Below, piece after piece: positions 5,172-6,213 of a DNA stretch of 6,213 nucleotides. The translations under genes and the position numbers were made by a program. The DNA comes from Gammaproteobacteria bacterium (GTDB taxonomy: Bacteria > Pseudomonadota > Gammaproteobacteria > HK1): contig JABDQX010000002.1 in the NCBI GenBank assembly GCA_013042035.1, forward strand, positions 1-6,213, in the 5' to 3' direction. Below the pieces are notes generated by a model, which did no database searches, was not told the DNA's origin, and worked only from the letters and a program-made list of their open reading frames with translations. The number at the start of each line of letters is the position of its first letter. Position 1 is the first letter of the stretch.

Positions 5172-6059
5172 ATGAATCCCTTCCAACAACCACGGTATCA
5201 ACTACAACGGACGCAGGATTTCCTTGCCAAGTTGTTCCATCATTTCGTCAATGACCGCTGTCCCGAATCGGCCGGTGCGCTGGCCTACACCAGCTTGCTT
5301 GCCCTGGTTCCCCTCATGGCCGTCGGCTTTACGCTGTTTGCTGCCTTTCCTGCATTCGATGGCTTGACCGGCAAACTCCAGAGCTTCGTCTTCAGCAACT
5401 TTGTCCCGGCCAGTGGTAAGGTGGTGGAGGCGTATATCGAGGGTTTTGTGGCGAAGGCTTCGGCCTTGACGCTACCGGGTCTCATTGCCTTGTTGGTCAC
5501 GGCGCTATTGTCCATGGCCACCATCGAGCGAACATTCAATGCCATCTGGAAAGTGCGCCGCCGGCGCAATTTCGTCGATGCCTTTATGGTCTACTGGGCG
5601 ATTCTGACCGTGGGACCGCTCCTGATCGGTGTCAGTCTGGCGGTCAGTTCTTACGTGGCCTCGCTACCGTTTTTCTCCGATGCCGCACGCAGTCTGGGTG
5701 GTCCCGGGGTATTTCTGAAGTTGCTGCCTTTTCTGGCCGCCACCCTGGCCTTTGCCCTGCTCTATGCGATTGTCCCCTACCAGCGGGTCCCGCCTCGCCA
5801 TGCCATTGCCGGCGGGGTAGTGGCCGCAGTTCTTTTCGAGCTGGCGAAGAAAGGATTTGCGCTGTTCGTGACCCATTTCCCCACCTACGAAGCCATTTAC
5901 GGCGCGCTTGCCGCGTTGCCGATTTTCCTGATTTGGGTTTACCTATCCTGGTTGATTATCCTGCTCGGCGCGGAGTTTACCTATTGTCTTGGCAATTCGA
6001 TTGCTTCGCGCCCTGACCCGGTAAGGGATATGGCGGAGGATGTGGCGCCGCCGCAGTAG
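5172..6059 (+). CDS. YihY/BrkB-family inner membrane protein (former 'ribonuclease BN' label)
   Basis: This 295-residue integral membrane protein belongs to the YihY/BrkB family. Its biochemical function is not settled: it was once mislabelled ribonuclease BN, and BrkB was linked to serum resistance in Bordetella. About six membrane segments are visible, near 36-58, 99-117, 139-159, 181-203, 210-234 and 246-268. Family signatures are PESAGALAYTSLLALVPL (31-48), IERTFNAIWKVRRRRNF (118-134), YAIVPYQRVPPRHAIAGG (198-215), LFELAKKGFALFVTHFPTYE (221-240) and AIYGALAALPIFLIWVYLSW (241-260). LLGAEFTYCLG (264-274) follows. Length and ends fit the family, so it appears intact. The short acidic tail is cytoplasmic or disordered. 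The ATG follows a modest GGATAG. It is divergent from dctQ, and no partner gene follows within the window. The stop is TAG. Confidence 0.95.
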   Translation: MNPFQQPRYQLQRTQDFLAKLFHHFVNDRCPESAGALAYTSLLALVPLMAVGFTLFAAFPAFDGLTGKLQSFVFSNFVPASGKVVEAYIEGFVAKASALTLPGLIALLVTALLSMATIERTFNAIWKVRRRRNFVDAFMVYWAILTVGPLLIGVSLAVSSYVASLPFFSDAARSLGGPGVFLKLLPFLAATLAFALLYAIVPYQRVPPRHAIAGGVVAAVLFELAKKGFALFVTHFPTYEAIYGALAALPIFLIWVYLSWLIILLGAEFTYCLGNSIASRPDPVRDMAEDVAPPQ

Positions 6060-6213
6060 ATTGGGGATTTTTCATATATGGTCCGCCCCCTCGAATGCAA
6101 GGAAGAAGTCAAACGGAGCATAAAAGAGAGTATTGCATTCATATATCCGGCCTTTGGATGAGACTGCATTGAGTCTCTGGCCCCGATGGAATCCGCGCAC
6201 TTCAGACCTTATC
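6060..6213. other. Non-coding right end with short repeats and a hairpin
   Basis: No gene is supported here. TTCATATAT occurs at 6071-6079 and again at 6138-6146. GAATGCAA (6093-6100) is the inverse complement of TTGCATTC (6133-6140). A hairpin lies further right at 6149-6182. No hairpin followed directly by a T-run marks the end of the YihY-family transcript. The stretch may be the upstream region of a gene beyond the window. Confidence 0.5.
6149..6182. other. Bulged hairpin downstream of the yihY-like gene
   Basis: GAGACT (6160-6165) pairs with AGTCTC (6172-6177) around a 6-base loop. The flanking GGCC copies (6149-6152 and 6179-6182) can extend the stem across a one-sided bulge. No T-run follows, so it is not a standard terminator. 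The element GATGAGAC...ATTGAGTCTC resembles the inverted repeat at 5091-5115. Confidence 0.4.

Noticed and set aside
6031..6072. Terminator for the YihY-family gene
   Set aside because: A 5-bp GGCGG/CCGCC stem exists but the T-run begins about 15 bases after it, so it does not meet the pattern of an intrinsic terminator.

Overview
The window looks like chromosomal DNA of a proteobacterium, most likely a gamma- or betaproteobacterium. The threonine synthase and BrkB/YihY-type protein read like proteobacterial versions, and most genes are moderately GC-rich. This is an inference from protein character; no marker gene fixes the taxon. All genes lie complete inside the window. I see no rRNA, tRNA, CRISPR array or insertion sequence with terminal repeats.

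Layout, left to right. Bases 1-155 are intergenic and hold a short tandem repeat, a small hairpin and a long 14-bp stem beyond the end of hisI. Four minus-strand genes follow in transcription order dctM (3979-2594), an Rpn-type PD-(D/E)XK nuclease (2538-1669), thrC (1660-542) and hisI (545-156). The last two overlap by four bases and the nuclease ends 8 bp before thrC. Further right comes a plus-strand gene for an unrecognised small membrane protein (start about 4174, end 4629). Next is dctQ on the minus strand (5056-4496), whose 3' end overlaps the 3' end of the small gene by 134 bp. A 115-bp divergent intergenic region separates dctQ from the plus-strand BrkB/YihY-family gene (5172-6059). 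The last 154 bases hold no gene but contain repeats and a hairpin.

Function. DctQ and DctM together would form the membrane part of a TRAP-type secondary importer. Both resemble the FcbT2/FcbT3 (mannitol/chloroaromatic, COG4665/COG4664) branch, whose characterised relatives move 2-oxo acids, lactate and other organic acids. The periplasmic binding protein (DctP) is not in the window, so the substrate cannot be assigned. ThrC makes threonine and HisI performs the third step of histidine synthesis; their coupling is housekeeping amino-acid metabolism. The Rpn gene is markedly AT-richer than its neighbours and looks like an acquisition placed upstream of thrC.

The most unusual point is the architecture of the TRAP locus. 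The two permease genes, normally adjacent or fused, are separated by an oppositely oriented gene for a small membrane protein with a conserved-looking glycine-rich C-terminal motif. Candidate back-to-back promoters and a perfect 8-bp-arm palindrome sit in front of dctM. I found no convincing evidence of a wholly new defence or mobile system.
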